Shown: positions 38,028-46,341 of the stretch, in pieces
Numbering within the stretch: the stretch's first letter is position 1
How the letters are laid out: each line of letters begins with the position of its first letter
From: Methanoregula sp. UBA471
GTDB taxonomy: Archaea; Halobacteriota; Methanomicrobia; Methanomicrobiales; Methanospirillaceae
Length of the DNA: 64,000 nucleotides
NCBI GenBank assembly: GCA_002495065.1
Contig: DADT01000063.1
Location: forward strand, 216 to 64,215
Direction: 5' to 3'
Notes under the pieces: model-generated
Databases searched by the model: none
What the model saw: the letters and a program-made list of their open reading frames with translations, nothing else
What the model was told of the DNA's origin: nothing
Translations under genes and position numbers: made by a program

Positions 38028-38578
38028 AGGTGCTCGGCATTTCGGGAAGCATGCGAAAGGATGGCAATACTGCAGATCTGGTCAATGTCATCCTTAAACG
38101 CTGTGATGATGCGGGGATCAAAACTGAATTCATTTCGCTCGCGGATAAGAAGATCCACCCATGCCTGGGTTGTGAGAAATGCAAAGAGAAGAAGTGGTGC
38201 ATAATTGAGAACGATGACTGGAATAGCGTAATTAATAAAGTACTTGAATGTGATGTTCTCGTTATCGGCTCACCTACCTATTATTACGACGTCTGTGGCC
38301 ACCTGAAAAACTTCATCGACCGTACGTATTCCCTTTACCATGACCGGAAACTTGCGGGAAGGAAAGGTATTGCAGTAGCTGTCCAGGCGCAAAAGGGCGC
38401 CAGCCGGACAGTCCAGACGCTTGAAGGGTTCTTGAATACACACGAATTTTCATCGCTGGGTTGTGTCAAGGGGAACGGGTACCATAAAGGAGATGTGTTG
38501 AACGATGCGGAGGCCGTAAAAAATGCCCAGAAGATCGGCGATAAAATTATCCGTCTTGTGAAACGCAACCACCGTTAA
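38024..38578 (+). CDS. Flavodoxin-fold iron-sulfur flavoprotein-like protein
   Basis: A 184-residue NADPH-dependent FMN reductase-like protein. GISGSMRKDGNTADL binds FMN phosphate; CLGCEKCKEKKWC gives the CX2CX2CX5C cluster motif of iron-sulfur flavoproteins; SPTYYYDVCGHLKNFIDRT is the flavin region. It is the fourth family member in the window but more distant from the 13.8-15.1 kb pair. Last gene of the operon before a repeat-rich gap. Confidence 0.83.
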   Translation: MKVLGISGSMRKDGNTADLVNVILKRCDDAGIKTEFISLADKKIHPCLGCEKCKEKKWCIIENDDWNSVINKVLECDVLVIGSPTYYYDVCGHLKNFIDRTYSLYHDRKLAGRKGIAVAVQAQKGASRTVQTLEGFLNTHEFSSLGCVKGNGYHKGDVLNDAEAVKNAQKIGDKIIRLVKRNHR

Positions 38579-38593
38579 TCAGAAAAACTATCT

Positions 38594-38701
38594 TCAGTCG
38601 TGTTTTTTTCCTGTCATCGGGTCAATGTCGATCCTGATGACACAGACCTTCCGGATATCTTCGTCAGAAAACGGGTACGTTTCGTCAGTATAATTGTGCA
38701 T
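38594..38701 (-). CDS. Possible 35-residue small protein
   Basis: An ATG frame of 35 codons with an acidic N-terminal half (MHNYTDETYPFSDEDIRKV) and a DIDPMTGKKHD end. AAGGT lies about 11 nt upstream. It follows the stop of a Cys-rich frame by 8 nt, as if part of a two-gene unit. I recognise no family; length makes this uncertain. Confidence 0.3.
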   Translation of the reverse strand: MHNYTDETYPFSDEDIRKVCVIRIDIDPMTGKKHD

Positions 38702-38709
38702 AATGCAAT

Positions 38710-38869
38710 TCAGACCTTTTTCTTTTCTTCACTCTCTTCAATAAAAGACGCCCGGCCAAAACCAATAACACTCCGGCAGCACATCCCCCATGCCCACGGA
38801 CGTTCACCGTGTACTAAGTTGTTACACTGGTCGACCTCAAAGCAGCACCTGGAATTTTTTTTTAAGCAT
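38710..38869 (-). pseudogene. Possible frameshifted small Cys-rich gene
   Basis: A frame ending at 38710 encodes a Cys-rich segment (RCCFEVDQC...WGMCCRS...) and a charged tail. An ATG at 38867-38869 lies one base out of frame; a single-base loss within the run of nine A that follows would give a continuous 52-residue protein starting MLKKNSRCC. A mobile element begins 11 bp upstream of this ATG. It may be a pseudogene, a slippage gene or a homopolymer error. Confidence 0.3.
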
Positions 38870-38879
38870 CGAGATTTTT

Positions 38880-39271
38880 GGCTCTGTTGAAACATACATG
38901 AACAGGTGTTAACACCCGGATCATGAAAATCATTAAACCCTGTAATTTTATGAGGGTTCTCCGCCTCAGGGCCTCTCCGAGGCACGGCGGAGTTCATCGC
39001 AAATAATTATGAGGATTAAATATTCCATGACTCATATCGGCATGATTTAATTAACAGGGGAAATCCTTGAACATTTTTCTTAACGCTGCTATGGGGGTAC
39101 GGCACGTGATGCCTCCACCCCCGCCTCTGTAGCTCCCCCGGGAGCGTAACTCAGAGAAGGTATTACGACACAATCAAAAGCGCAGGAGGCGGTTCGGGAG
39201 TTACAGGCATTGTCCCGTCCGATACCAGGTGATTCGCAATTTGTTGAAATCTTATGGTTTCAAACAGAGCC
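38880..39271. mobile_element. MITE-like element between inverted GGCTCTGTT ends
   Basis: A 392-bp non-coding element. Left end GGCTCTGTTGAAAC (38880-38893); right end, reverse-complemented, GGCTCTGTTTGAAACC (39256-39271). Flanks are AGATTTTT (38872-38879) and AGTTTTTT (39272-39279), an 8-bp duplication with one mismatch. The left half matches the 7781-8017 and 59815-60065 elements in reverse but lacks their central block of about 90 bp that includes the 32-bp hairpin. The right half (from about 39057) matches the modules at 7363-7527 and 41021-41218. No coding frame of note. Confidence 0.65.
38961..38990. repeat. GC-rich nested hairpin in the 38.9-kb element
   Basis: Outer arms CCGCC (38961-38965) and GGCGG (38986-38990) enclose inner arms GCCTC and GAGGC with a TCC loop. 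The same nested structure occurs at 7925-7958 with longer outer arms, and in weakened form near 59953-59986. Confidence 0.6.
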
Positions 39272-39486
39272 AGTTTTTTTTCCCAACCAGAGCTGAATGA
39301 AGATAAATCATCCTGTCTTCATACCCAAAACAGAGAGGTACAATACCGGGGTTCATCGACTCCGGCTAAACCGATTCTGCAGACGATCGCGTTATGATGA
39401 ATGGATTCGATTTCGAGATAATCAATAATTTTCCGATCTCCTCTTCTCAATTGCCTTCAGTGATTTTCAATAGGCTCATGTTCCTT

Positions 39487-40575
39487 TCAGATAAGTTCGT
39501 ACAGTGTCGATCGGCGCCTGAGCGTTCTGCCGATATCTTCTGCAACCCTCTGCATCTCACCTGGATCGAGGTAATCGGTATTGGTGGCACCAGCACCCTT
39601 TGAGATACTCTCTTCAAACATCGTTCCCCCGAGATCATTGGCACCGGCGATCAAGCTCAGCTGGGCCATCTTTATCCCTTCTTTCACCCAGGATACCTGG
39701 ATGTTACAGAAATTGTCCAGATAGAGACGTGCAACCGCTACCATCAGGAGATCTTCCCTCCCGGTAGCTCCAGCCCGCGCGAGTTTTTGGCGGAAAATCG
39801 GAGTATTCATGTGAATAAATGAGAGCGGAACAAATTCTGTGAAACCGTGCGTGTCATCCTGAATCCTGCGAAGAATTGCGAGATGCTGCACGCGATCTTC
39901 AACGCTTTCGCAATGACCGTACATAATGGTGGCAGTTGTCGGAATTCCCAGGGCATGCGCCTCCCGGATAATGCGCACCCATTCTTCTGTTGAAACCTTT
40001 TGAGGGCAGATTTTTTTACGGACCGCATCCACAAGAATCTCTGCAGCAGTCCCGCACATCGACCCGAGTCCTGCCTCCTTCATACAGGTAAGCACCTCTT
40101 GTGTACTGATGCCACTTTTTCTGGCTGCATATGCGACTTCCATCGGGTTGCTTGCATGGAGATGGACGCCGGGTGCGGCCTCACGGATCCAACGATAAAC
40201 ATCGCAATAGGACTGTGCATTAAAATCAGGATGGAGCCCGCTGACCGTGCAGATCTCGGTTACGTTGCGGCTTTTTGCCAGGGCTGCTTTTTTCTGGATC
40301 TCTAATCTGTCATAAAAATAGATTCCGGCATCACCGGGTTTTTTCGAAAAACCACAAAAACCGCATGCATTGACACAGAGGTTGGTCACGTTGATATTCT
40401 GGTTTCTGACATAGGTCACTGCGTCGCCAACTCGGTCCTGACGCACCTCATCAGCCACGGTGGCAATTTCCCAGATATCCCGGTTATGTATTCTGAAAAG
40501 GTCCGATGCTTCTTGTTCGCTGAGACGGTGACCATTTTTTACATCTTCCAGCAGTATCCTCAGGTTTTTGTCCAT
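39487..40575 (-). CDS. cofH: F420 biosynthesis radical SAM enzyme CofH, copy 1
   Basis: A 362-residue CofH. It joins 5-amino-6-ribitylaminouracil with tyrosine's hydroxyphenyl part, and with CofG makes the deazaflavin Fo of coenzyme F420. The radical SAM cluster motif is NLCVNACGFC (Cys67, Cys71, Cys74). HLHASNPMEV, GIPTTATIMYGH and VPLSFIHMNTPIF are family segments, and the C-terminal GANDLGGTM is intact. A close paralogue lies at 41286-42371 on the same strand; cofG is not in the window. Confidence 0.92.
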   Translation of the reverse strand: MDKNLRILLEDVKNGHRLSEQEASDLFRIHNRDIWEIATVADEVRQDRVGDAVTYVRNQNINVTNLCVNACGFCGFSKKPGDAGIYFYDRLEIQKKAALAKSRNVTEICTVSGLHPDFNAQSYCDVYRWIREAAPGVHLHASNPMEVAYAARKSGISTQEVLTCMKEAGLGSMCGTAAEILVDAVRKKICPQKVSTEEWVRIIREAHALGIPTTATIMYGHCESVEDRVQHLAILRRIQDDTHGFTEFVPLSFIHMNTPIFRQKLARAGATGREDLLMVAVARLYLDNFCNIQVSWVKEGIKMAQLSLIAGANDLGGTMFEESISKGAGATNTDYLDPGEMQRVAEDIGRTLRRRSTLYELI

Positions 40576-40690
40576 TGTTCGCCCCGGATAATTCTTCAGG
40601 CAGTGTAGCGTCCCGATAAAAGTAAAGGTATCGTATTCTTATGCCACATAATTATTATTCCCTGCGTCAACCATCACTAGTAGGCAGGAT

Positions 40691-40990
40691 ATGGAGCAGG
40701 TTAAAGTATCACTGACACGGAAGTCTGCACGGGGGTATATCATCCCGTTGGGACCGGCGAATATTGTCGCTATAATGACCGATGTGGGAATGGTCGGGTG
40801 CGGAGCATTTGATATAGCAGCACTCGATTCGTTCAGCTATCCGGCAGCAAAGGTAAGACCATCAATCGGACCTTCGATTGTTGATACTGATGATATCCTG
40901 AAAGGGATTGTCAAGGAGGCCAACAGGTCTGCGATGGGGCGCGGAATTCGGACTGGCATGACCGGGCGCCAGGCACTTGAACTTCTTTGA
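40691..40990 (+). CDS. DUF1805 (YunC-like) protein
   Basis: A 99-residue protein of the DUF1805/YunC family: ARGYIIPLGPANIVAIMTDVGMVGCGAFDIAALD and a late MGRGIRTGMTGRQALELL. The function is unknown. It lies between the two cofH genes but on the opposite strand, divergent from copy 1 and convergent with copy 2. Confidence 0.85.
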   Translation: MEQVKVSLTRKSARGYIIPLGPANIVAIMTDVGMVGCGAFDIAALDSFSYPAAKVRPSIGPSIVDTDDILKGIVKEANRSAMGRGIRTGMTGRQALELL

Positions 40991-40998
40991 TTTTTAAA

Positions 40999-41011
40999 AA
41001 GTCACTACTTC
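40999..41011 (+). repeat. 13-bp direct repeat, left copy
   Basis: AAGTCACTACTTC here is repeated exactly at 41231-41243, flanking the 41012-41230 repeat module. Confidence 0.65.
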
Positions 41012-41230
41012 GGCTTAATAGAAATCCTCAAAATATTTTTTCTTTACGCTCTTTTGGGGCTATGGCATGTAATGCCTCCGGCCCTGCCGCTTTGGCATCC
41101 CCCTTGGAGCGATAACACCAGAGAAGGTAATACGACACAATCGCAAAGCGAAGGGGCAGATCGGGGGGACAGGCACTGTCCCCTCCGTAAACAGGTGCTT
41201 TACAATTTGTTGAAAATCAGTATTTCTACG
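41012..41230. mobile_element. Repeat module flanked by 13-bp direct repeats
   Basis: This 219-bp non-coding stretch contains the module of about 165-195 bp shared with the right half of the 38.9-kb element and the interior of the 7.3-kb element (GGCA-GT-ATGCCTCC, GAGAAGGTA-TACGACACAAT, ACAGGCA-TGTCCC, TTTGTTGAAAT). It lacks the GGCTCTGTT ends. Short inverted TAGAAAT (41019-41025) and ATTTCTA (41222-41228) lie near its limits. Exact 13-bp repeats flank it, so its insertion or capture may have followed a different route. Confidence 0.5.
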
Positions 41231-41243
41231 AAGTCACTACTTC
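41231..41243 (+). repeat. 13-bp direct repeat, right copy
   Basis: AAGTCACTACTTC, identical to 40999-41011. Confidence 0.65.
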
Positions 41244-41285
41244 AAATCGGCCTTTTCTTATCTTATTCGGGCGATTTTCTGCTTT

Positions 41286-42371
41286 TCATACCAGTTGATA
41301 CAGAGTTTTTCTCTCATTCAGGGTTCTGCCCAGATCTGATGCCATACGTTGCATGGTCACCGGATCAAGATAATCGGCATCCGTTGCTCCTGCAGTTGCA
41401 GAGACATCATCTGAGAACATAGTTCCCGCAAGATCATTTCCTCCTGCCAGCAACATCACCTGCGCCATTTTGAGTCCCACCTTGCCCCAGGGAACCTGAA
41501 TATTGTGGAAATTATCCAGGAACAGCCGGGAGACGGCAGTCATCAGCATATCCTCCCGCCCGGTTGCACCCGCGCGGCTGATACCTGCTTTATAGAGGGG
41601 GGTATTGATATGAAGATATGAGAGGGGTACCAATTCTGTAAAACCATTGGTTTCATCCTGGATCCTGCGGATGATCCCCAGGTGTTCCGCCTGATCTTTA
41701 GCTGTCTCATATGATCCGTACATGATTGTTGCAGTCGACGGAATTCCAAGATAGTGGGCCTCTTTAATTATTCTCACCCATTCGGCCGTCTTCAGTTTCC
41801 TCGGGCAGATAACCTTCCTGACCGTGTCCACAAGAATCTCTGCAGCAGTACCCTGTAATGAACCAAGTCCGGCGGCGTTAAGACGGGTAAGCACCTCAAC
41901 ACTGGATAAATTACTGACAGACGCGGCATGGGAGACCTCATCAGGGCTGAATGCATGCAGGTGTATCTGCGGTCCGATTTCAAGCACCCATGAAAGTAAA
42001 TCACAGTATGTATCGATTGAAAAATCGGGATGTACCCCGCTCAGCAGGCAGATTTCGGTGACACCACGTGTAAGGGCGAGACGTGCTTTCTCCTGGATTG
42101 CTGCTTTATCATTGCAGAAAGCGCCTTCATCACTGCCACGTCGCCCAAAACTACAAAAACCGCAGAGATTCTTACATATGTTGGTCACGTGCAGGTTCTG
42201 GTTTCTGACATAGGTGACAACATTTCCCGTGCGACGTTCCCGCATCTCATCTGCAGCAGATGCAATCCGGAAAACATCCCGGTCCCGCGTGTTCAGGAGC
42301 AGGGTTGCTTCTGGCTCAGTAAGACGATGCCCCCCGAGTACATCGGATAAAAGGATTGAGAGATTTGTCAT
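41286..42371 (-). CDS. cofH: F420 biosynthesis radical SAM enzyme CofH, copy 2
   Basis: A 361-residue paralogue of copy 1, alike along its whole length. The cluster motif is NICKNLCGFC (Cys66, Cys70, Cys73). GIPSTATIMYGSYE, VPLSYLHINTPLY and LAGGNDLAGTM align with copy 1. The open frame continues 63 codons upstream into the signal peptidase gene; ATG 42371 matches the copy 1 start and leaves 17 bp between the genes. The two may have diverged in substrate or be redundant; no catalytic loss is visible. Confidence 0.9.
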   Translation of the reverse strand: MTNLSILLSDVLGGHRLTEPEATLLLNTRDRDVFRIASAADEMRERRTGNVVTYVRNQNLHVTNICKNLCGFCSFGRRGSDEGAFCNDKAAIQEKARLALTRGVTEICLLSGVHPDFSIDTYCDLLSWVLEIGPQIHLHAFSPDEVSHAASVSNLSSVEVLTRLNAAGLGSLQGTAAEILVDTVRKVICPRKLKTAEWVRIIKEAHYLGIPSTATIMYGSYETAKDQAEHLGIIRRIQDETNGFTELVPLSYLHINTPLYKAGISRAGATGREDMLMTAVSRLFLDNFHNIQVPWGKVGLKMAQVMLLAGGNDLAGTMFSDDVSATAGATDADYLDPVTMQRMASDLGRTLNERKTLYQLV

Positions 42372-42388
42372 AAATCCGGTTCTGAACC

Positions 42389-43093
42389 CTACTTCTGTTT
42401 CCTGTTTTTCTTCCGTTGCGATTCCGGCTTGTTTTCCTGCGATCTCTGGTACATCTCGTAGAGGATCATGATCACGACAATGATGATAGTCACTTCGATA
42501 ATATGAAGGGGGAGATAGCCAACCAGGGGGATAGAAAAGAGAGCTTTTCCAATTATCCATTCGTCTTTTACCGGTTCGATCTGCCCTATACCCGGATAAA
42601 TTGCCAGCTGATCCGGATTCCGGTTATGATCCCCCCATGTTATATAACCACTATGGGGGGCAGTGTACGCAACAGACAGATTTTTTCCTTTCATCTGGGT
42701 TACAATTCCAGGTTCTACGTACTGTATTGCTCTATGTATAATCGGATGAACGCTGGTGAGACCATTCGGTTTGTAGATGATGACATCCCCATAATCCTCA
42801 AACTTTTCTATTCCGGAGGCTCTGCCATCGGTCCAGGTTTCAAACGTGCCGTAGCGATCTTTCTGAACGACAACTACAAGATCGCCTACATTCATATTAG
42901 GCACCATACTCTCGGATTCGATCGTTACTACGGCCGGCCAGGTTCCGCAGATCAGGAAGAGAGCCAGGGCAACTCCCCCGACAACGGTAACGACCCAGAG
43001 TATATCGCGTGCAAGGGACACCGCCCAGTGATCACTTTCCCGGAATTGCGCAACCAGTGTCCGGATATCTTTTTTATCGTTGTTATCTGCCAT
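42389..43093 (-). CDS. Signal peptidase I, archaeal (ER) type
   Basis: A 234-residue membrane protease. A membrane helix (about residues 30-50) leads to nucleophile Ser62 in SESMVPNM. The general base is His (His120 in HPIIHRAI) in place of the bacterial Lys, as in archaeal and ER enzymes. ITWGDHNRNPDQ supplies Asp155 and Asp161. A second helix near residue 205 is followed by a very basic tail (SQRKKNRKQK). It removes signal peptides at the outer membrane face. It lies 17 bp upstream of cofH copy 2 on the same strand. Confidence 0.9.
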   Translation of the reverse strand: MADNNDKKDIRTLVAQFRESDHWAVSLARDILWVVTVVGGVALALFLICGTWPAVVTIESESMVPNMNVGDLVVVVQKDRYGTFETWTDGRASGIEKFEDYGDVIIYKPNGLTSVHPIIHRAIQYVEPGIVTQMKGKNLSVAYTAPHSGYITWGDHNRNPDQLAIYPGIGQIEPVKDEWIIGKALFSIPLVGYLPLHIIEVTIIIVVIMILYEMYQRSQENKPESQRKKNRKQK

Positions 43094-43177
43094 TTCTTAA
43101 CGCTCTTATCTGATTTTATTGTTTTAACCTTTCATAATTTGTAATGGTGCATCATAAAATGACGCAGGGGTTCCGGA

Positions 43178-43792
43178 TCAGAACCATTGACGGGACAGGT
43201 AATAAATCCCGAAAAGAATCAGGAAAATTCCGCAGAATATCATTATATTACGATATGCAGTATCAGAGAGGAAAGTCCTGCCCTGAGATACACCACTTGA
43301 AACAAGCGTGTACCATACAGTATCTGCAGTCCAGTGGCCGATCATGAAAGCTCCGGCAAGTACCAGACCACCCTCAAGTCCTGCAATAACCATTGCACTC
43401 CCTACCGACAGCCACCAGATCCAGAAATAGGGATTTGCTGCACTGGTAACCAGTCCCGCCACATAGGGATTTGAGACAGGCTGGTTTGGAGAAGCACTCA
43501 TGGTGGCCTGTCTGCTCCCCATGATGGTCAGGGCTCCGAACACAATCAGAGCTATCCCTCCGACTCCCGCAATTACTGAGGTATAGGGAAGTGCAATGGT
43601 TGCTAAGCCCAAGAGTATCAGGATAACAATAAAAAGTTCTACAATAGCATGACCAAGTGATACCTTCAGACCGGTCATCCAGTCTCCGTTGATAGACGCG
43701 TTGATGGTAGCAACCAGGGTCGGACCAGGAGCGAGCGCACCTGTCAGACCGATTACAAAACCAAGGAACACCATCTGAAATATATCATACAT
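43178..43792 (-). CDS. LysE-family amino acid exporter
   Basis: A 204-residue polytopic protein with about six helices. The first helix carries FVIGLTGALAPGPTLVATINASINGDWMTGLKVSLGHAI, the LysE/RhtB signature. SAANPYFWIWWLSVG lies in the middle. Substrate is unknown; family members export amino acids. It is divergent from the DP1 gene. Confidence 0.87.
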   Translation of the reverse strand: MYDIFQMVFLGFVIGLTGALAPGPTLVATINASINGDWMTGLKVSLGHAIVELFIVILILLGLATIALPYTSVIAGVGGIALIVFGALTIMGSRQATMSASPNQPVSNPYVAGLVTSAANPYFWIWWLSVGSAMVIAGLEGGLVLAGAFMIGHWTADTVWYTLVSSGVSQGRTFLSDTAYRNIMIFCGIFLILFGIYYLSRQWF

Positions 43793-43898
43793 CTGGAGGC
43801 GTCCGCGAAAATTTCGTGTTATACGTATTATCTGGTGCGAATATCAAACGTTCACATCAGGAGTACGCCATCTTAGCATGCTTGTGTAAGATAAAACC

Positions 43899-43907
43899 CT
43901 ATATTTT
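43899..43907 (+). promoter_or_regulatory. TATA box of the DP1 gene
   Basis: CTATATTTT is centred about 27 nt upstream of the ATG at 43930, so the transcript is probably leaderless. This supports the internal start over the longer frame from 43816. Confidence 0.5.
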
Positions 43908-43929
43908 CTTTGTGACCAATATACTATCC

Positions 43930-45327
43930 ATGCTTGATGCACAGCAGATAACCCTCCAGTTTTTAGAGACGAAGCTGCAGGTGCATCCGGATGTCGTGCG
44001 CTATATCCAGGAGCAGGATGAGCCGGATCTCATCGAACGAATCATCGCGCAGGTCCCGGGAGACACTATCGTAGTTTCGTCAAAACATATCCCCGGTATG
44101 AATGCGACGAGGGATGGCACCAGGTTCCTGACCGATCCTTCAGTTGAAGTGATCAGCGGCTGCCCGGGAACATCCGGCTGTGTAAACGGGACCGGGGATT
44201 ATCTTCACTATTTCCGCGATCGGTATAATCGTCTCGGAAATATGATAAGAATCCGGTGCGGGGGGATGCCAATCGAGGCACTTACCAGGAATACCCGCTA
44301 TCGCCAGGAAGAATGCACTGTTATCGGCATGGTTGTCGATGTAAAGACAACGACAAATGGTCACAGGATTGCTGAGATAGAGGATTCCACGGGTGGAATT
44401 GCCGTGCTTTTCAGAAAAGATCGCCCGGTATTTTCCGATGGAGAACGCATTATCCATGATGAAGTCATAGGAGTGAAAGGTAAGCTTTCCAGTGATGGTA
44501 AAATCTTTTTCGCAGAGCAGCTCTACCGCCCGGACATACGTATCGACAATACTCCATTCCAGAGCGAGAAGCCGGGAAAAGCAGTCTTTATCTCAGATAC
44601 TCATGTTGGCAGCAATACATTTCTTGAAGAGTGCTGGAACCGGTTCGCAGACTGGCTTTCGGATTCCGATTTCTCATATCTCCTGATTGCCGGGGATCTT
44701 GTCGATGGCATTGGGATTTATCCGGGTCAGGAAAGTGAACTGGTGATAAAAAATATCTATGAGCAATATGATGCTTTCGGTGAAATGATGCAGGATCTTC
44801 CTTCCCGCATGAAGATTATTATCTCACCAGGTAACCATGACGTAGTCAGAGGAGCGGAACCGCAGCCGGTAATCCCCCGGCAATTTACCAGAAAATTCCC
44901 GTCAAACTGTATCCTTGTTGAAAATCCTGCGGTCGTAAACCTCCAGGGTGTGCGTGTACTGATGTATCATGGCAGATCTATTGATGACATGATCGGGTTG
45001 ATACCAGGTGCATCCTACGACCAGAGCGGCCTCATGATGGAAGAAATGCTCCAGAGACGACATCTGGCCCCCGCATATGGACGCAGGACCCCTATTGCTG
45101 CAGGAAAGACTGACCGGTTGATAATCGATCCGTTACCGGAGATCCTGCACACCGGTCATGTTCACATCCGGGGGTTGACCCAATACCGTGGTGTATTAGG
45201 TATCAATGCCGGTACCTGGCAGTCCCAGACTGCATTCCAGAAGCAGATGAACGTTAACCCGACCCCTGCCGAAGCTGTGGTGGTAGATCTCCAGACACTT
45301 CATCCTGAAATACGAACGTTCGGGTAA
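43930..45327 (+). CDS. polB: DNA polymerase D small subunit DP1 (exonuclease)
   Basis: A 465-residue archaeal PolD small subunit. An OB-fold region (about residues 125-200, EECTVIGMVVDVKTT) precedes a calcineurin-like phosphodiesterase domain with all metal motifs: FISDTHVGS (about 220-228), AGDLVDG, SPGNHDV and LHTGHVHIRG. The 3'-5' proofreading nuclease therefore looks active. It pairs with the large subunit DP2, not in this window, in replication. This enzyme is restricted to archaea. Confidence 0.93.
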   Translation: MLDAQQITLQFLETKLQVHPDVVRYIQEQDEPDLIERIIAQVPGDTIVVSSKHIPGMNATRDGTRFLTDPSVEVISGCPGTSGCVNGTGDYLHYFRDRYNRLGNMIRIRCGGMPIEALTRNTRYRQEECTVIGMVVDVKTTTNGHRIAEIEDSTGGIAVLFRKDRPVFSDGERIIHDEVIGVKGKLSSDGKIFFAEQLYRPDIRIDNTPFQSEKPGKAVFISDTHVGSNTFLEECWNRFADWLSDSDFSYLLIAGDLVDGIGIYPGQESELVIKNIYEQYDAFGEMMQDLPSRMKIIISPGNHDVVRGAEPQPVIPRQFTRKFPSNCILVENPAVVNLQGVRVLMYHGRSIDDMIGLIPGASYDQSGLMMEEMLQRRHLAPAYGRRTPIAAGKTDRLIIDPLPEILHTGHVHIRGLTQYRGVLGINAGTWQSQTAFQKQMNVNPTPAEAVVVDLQTLHPEIRTFG

Positions 45328-45371
45328 TGATGCCGGACTTTCGTACATAAAACGGTATCACCCTTTAGATC

Positions 45372-45818
45372 ATGGTAACAAACATACTGCTTGGAATTGG
45401 CAACCCTCTGAACGGGGATGATGGTGCCGGCATCTATGTCGCCGGGCAGTTCAGAAAAGACGGCTGGCTTTCACTCTCCTGCGGGACCGCCCCGGAGAAT
45501 TTTACCGGGATCATTCGCAAAGCCCACCCAGACTGCCTTGTGCTTGTGGATGCCGCAGCAATGGGACTTTCCCCGGGGGAGTACCGGATCATCCCGCGAC
45601 ATCGGATAGCAGACGTAAGTATAGGGACCCACCAGCTCCCCCTCTCACTGCTCATCGACTTCCTCTCGGATTCTGCGGGGCAGATCATCCTGATCGGTAT
45701 CCAGCCAGGTGTAGTCGTTGCCGGAAAGGAGATCTCCCTCCGGATAAGGGAGGGGGCGAGCCGGCTGGTGCATGAGCTCCTGTCGGGGAGAATTAACCGG
45801 ATCCCTGTCCTTGAATGA
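45372..45818 (+). CDS. Hydrogenase maturation protease (HycI type)
   Basis: A 148-residue protease of the HycI/HyaD (M52) family. GIGNPLNGDDGAG at the N-terminus, LVLVDAAAMG and GTHQLPLSLL supply the expected acidic and His nickel ligands. Such enzymes clip the C-terminal tail of [NiFe] hydrogenase large subunits after nickel insertion. It converges on the mbh operon, whose large subunit retains a 34-residue tail after its last CxxC, so MbhL is the likely substrate. Confidence 0.88.
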   Translation: MVTNILLGIGNPLNGDDGAGIYVAGQFRKDGWLSLSCGTAPENFTGIIRKAHPDCLVLVDAAAMGLSPGEYRIIPRHRIADVSIGTHQLPLSLLIDFLSDSAGQIILIGIQPGVVVAGKEISLRIREGASRLVHELLSGRINRIPVLE

Positions 45819-45934
45819 GAATTATCCACGACTGGATCTCCGCAGGCCAAATACCGTCAGTGAGATCTTATTTGGGTAGTTATCAACATACGATACGGGG
45901 GGACAGGAATAAAATCAAAAAAAGTCTATTTTGG

Positions 45935-46339
45935 CTATTCAACAATTTGGGTCTCTGCATACCTGTCCTCGCAGGCAAGCAGAAACTCCGGAGTCATGTG
46001 CAGGGAACCTTTCGGGCAGATATCATTGCACTGGGAGCAGAAAATGCACTGGGTCACATAGATGCGGATGCGCTTTGTTGATGGCAGAAATTCAATGGCA
46101 TGTGCCGGGCACACGCGAAGGCAGAGCGAACATCCGATACATGACTCACGGTCATATGCTATCTTTCCACGGAATTTCGGGGGCACCGGAACAGGCGGGT
46201 TGATAGCCGCCTCACCCTGAGCGACACTGGAGAGGAATTTTGTAACTGACGGAGGAAGGTACCGGGCCGGGAAAGCGTTCGTAGCCGGTTTTCTGAAGAG
46301 CTGCCTGAGCAGTTCCGGCATCATGGGTAGGCGGGCCAT
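45935..46339 (-). CDS. mbhN: Membrane-bound hydrogenase subunit MbhN (2[4Fe-4S])
   Basis: A 134-residue ferredoxin-like subunit with two [4Fe-4S] motifs, CIGCSLCLRVCP and CIFCSQCNDICP. It is the entry or exit point for ferredoxin electrons, passing them to MbhJ. The N-terminal part (about 50 residues) docks on the membrane arm. It lies 2 nt after mbhM and is the last gene of the operon. Confidence 0.92.
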   Translation of the reverse strand: MARLPMMPELLRQLFRKPATNAFPARYLPPSVTKFLSSVAQGEAAINPPVPVPPKFRGKIAYDRESCIGCSLCLRVCPAHAIEFLPSTKRIRIYVTQCIFCSQCNDICPKGSLHMTPEFLLACEDRYAETQIVE

Positions 46340-46341
46340 GA

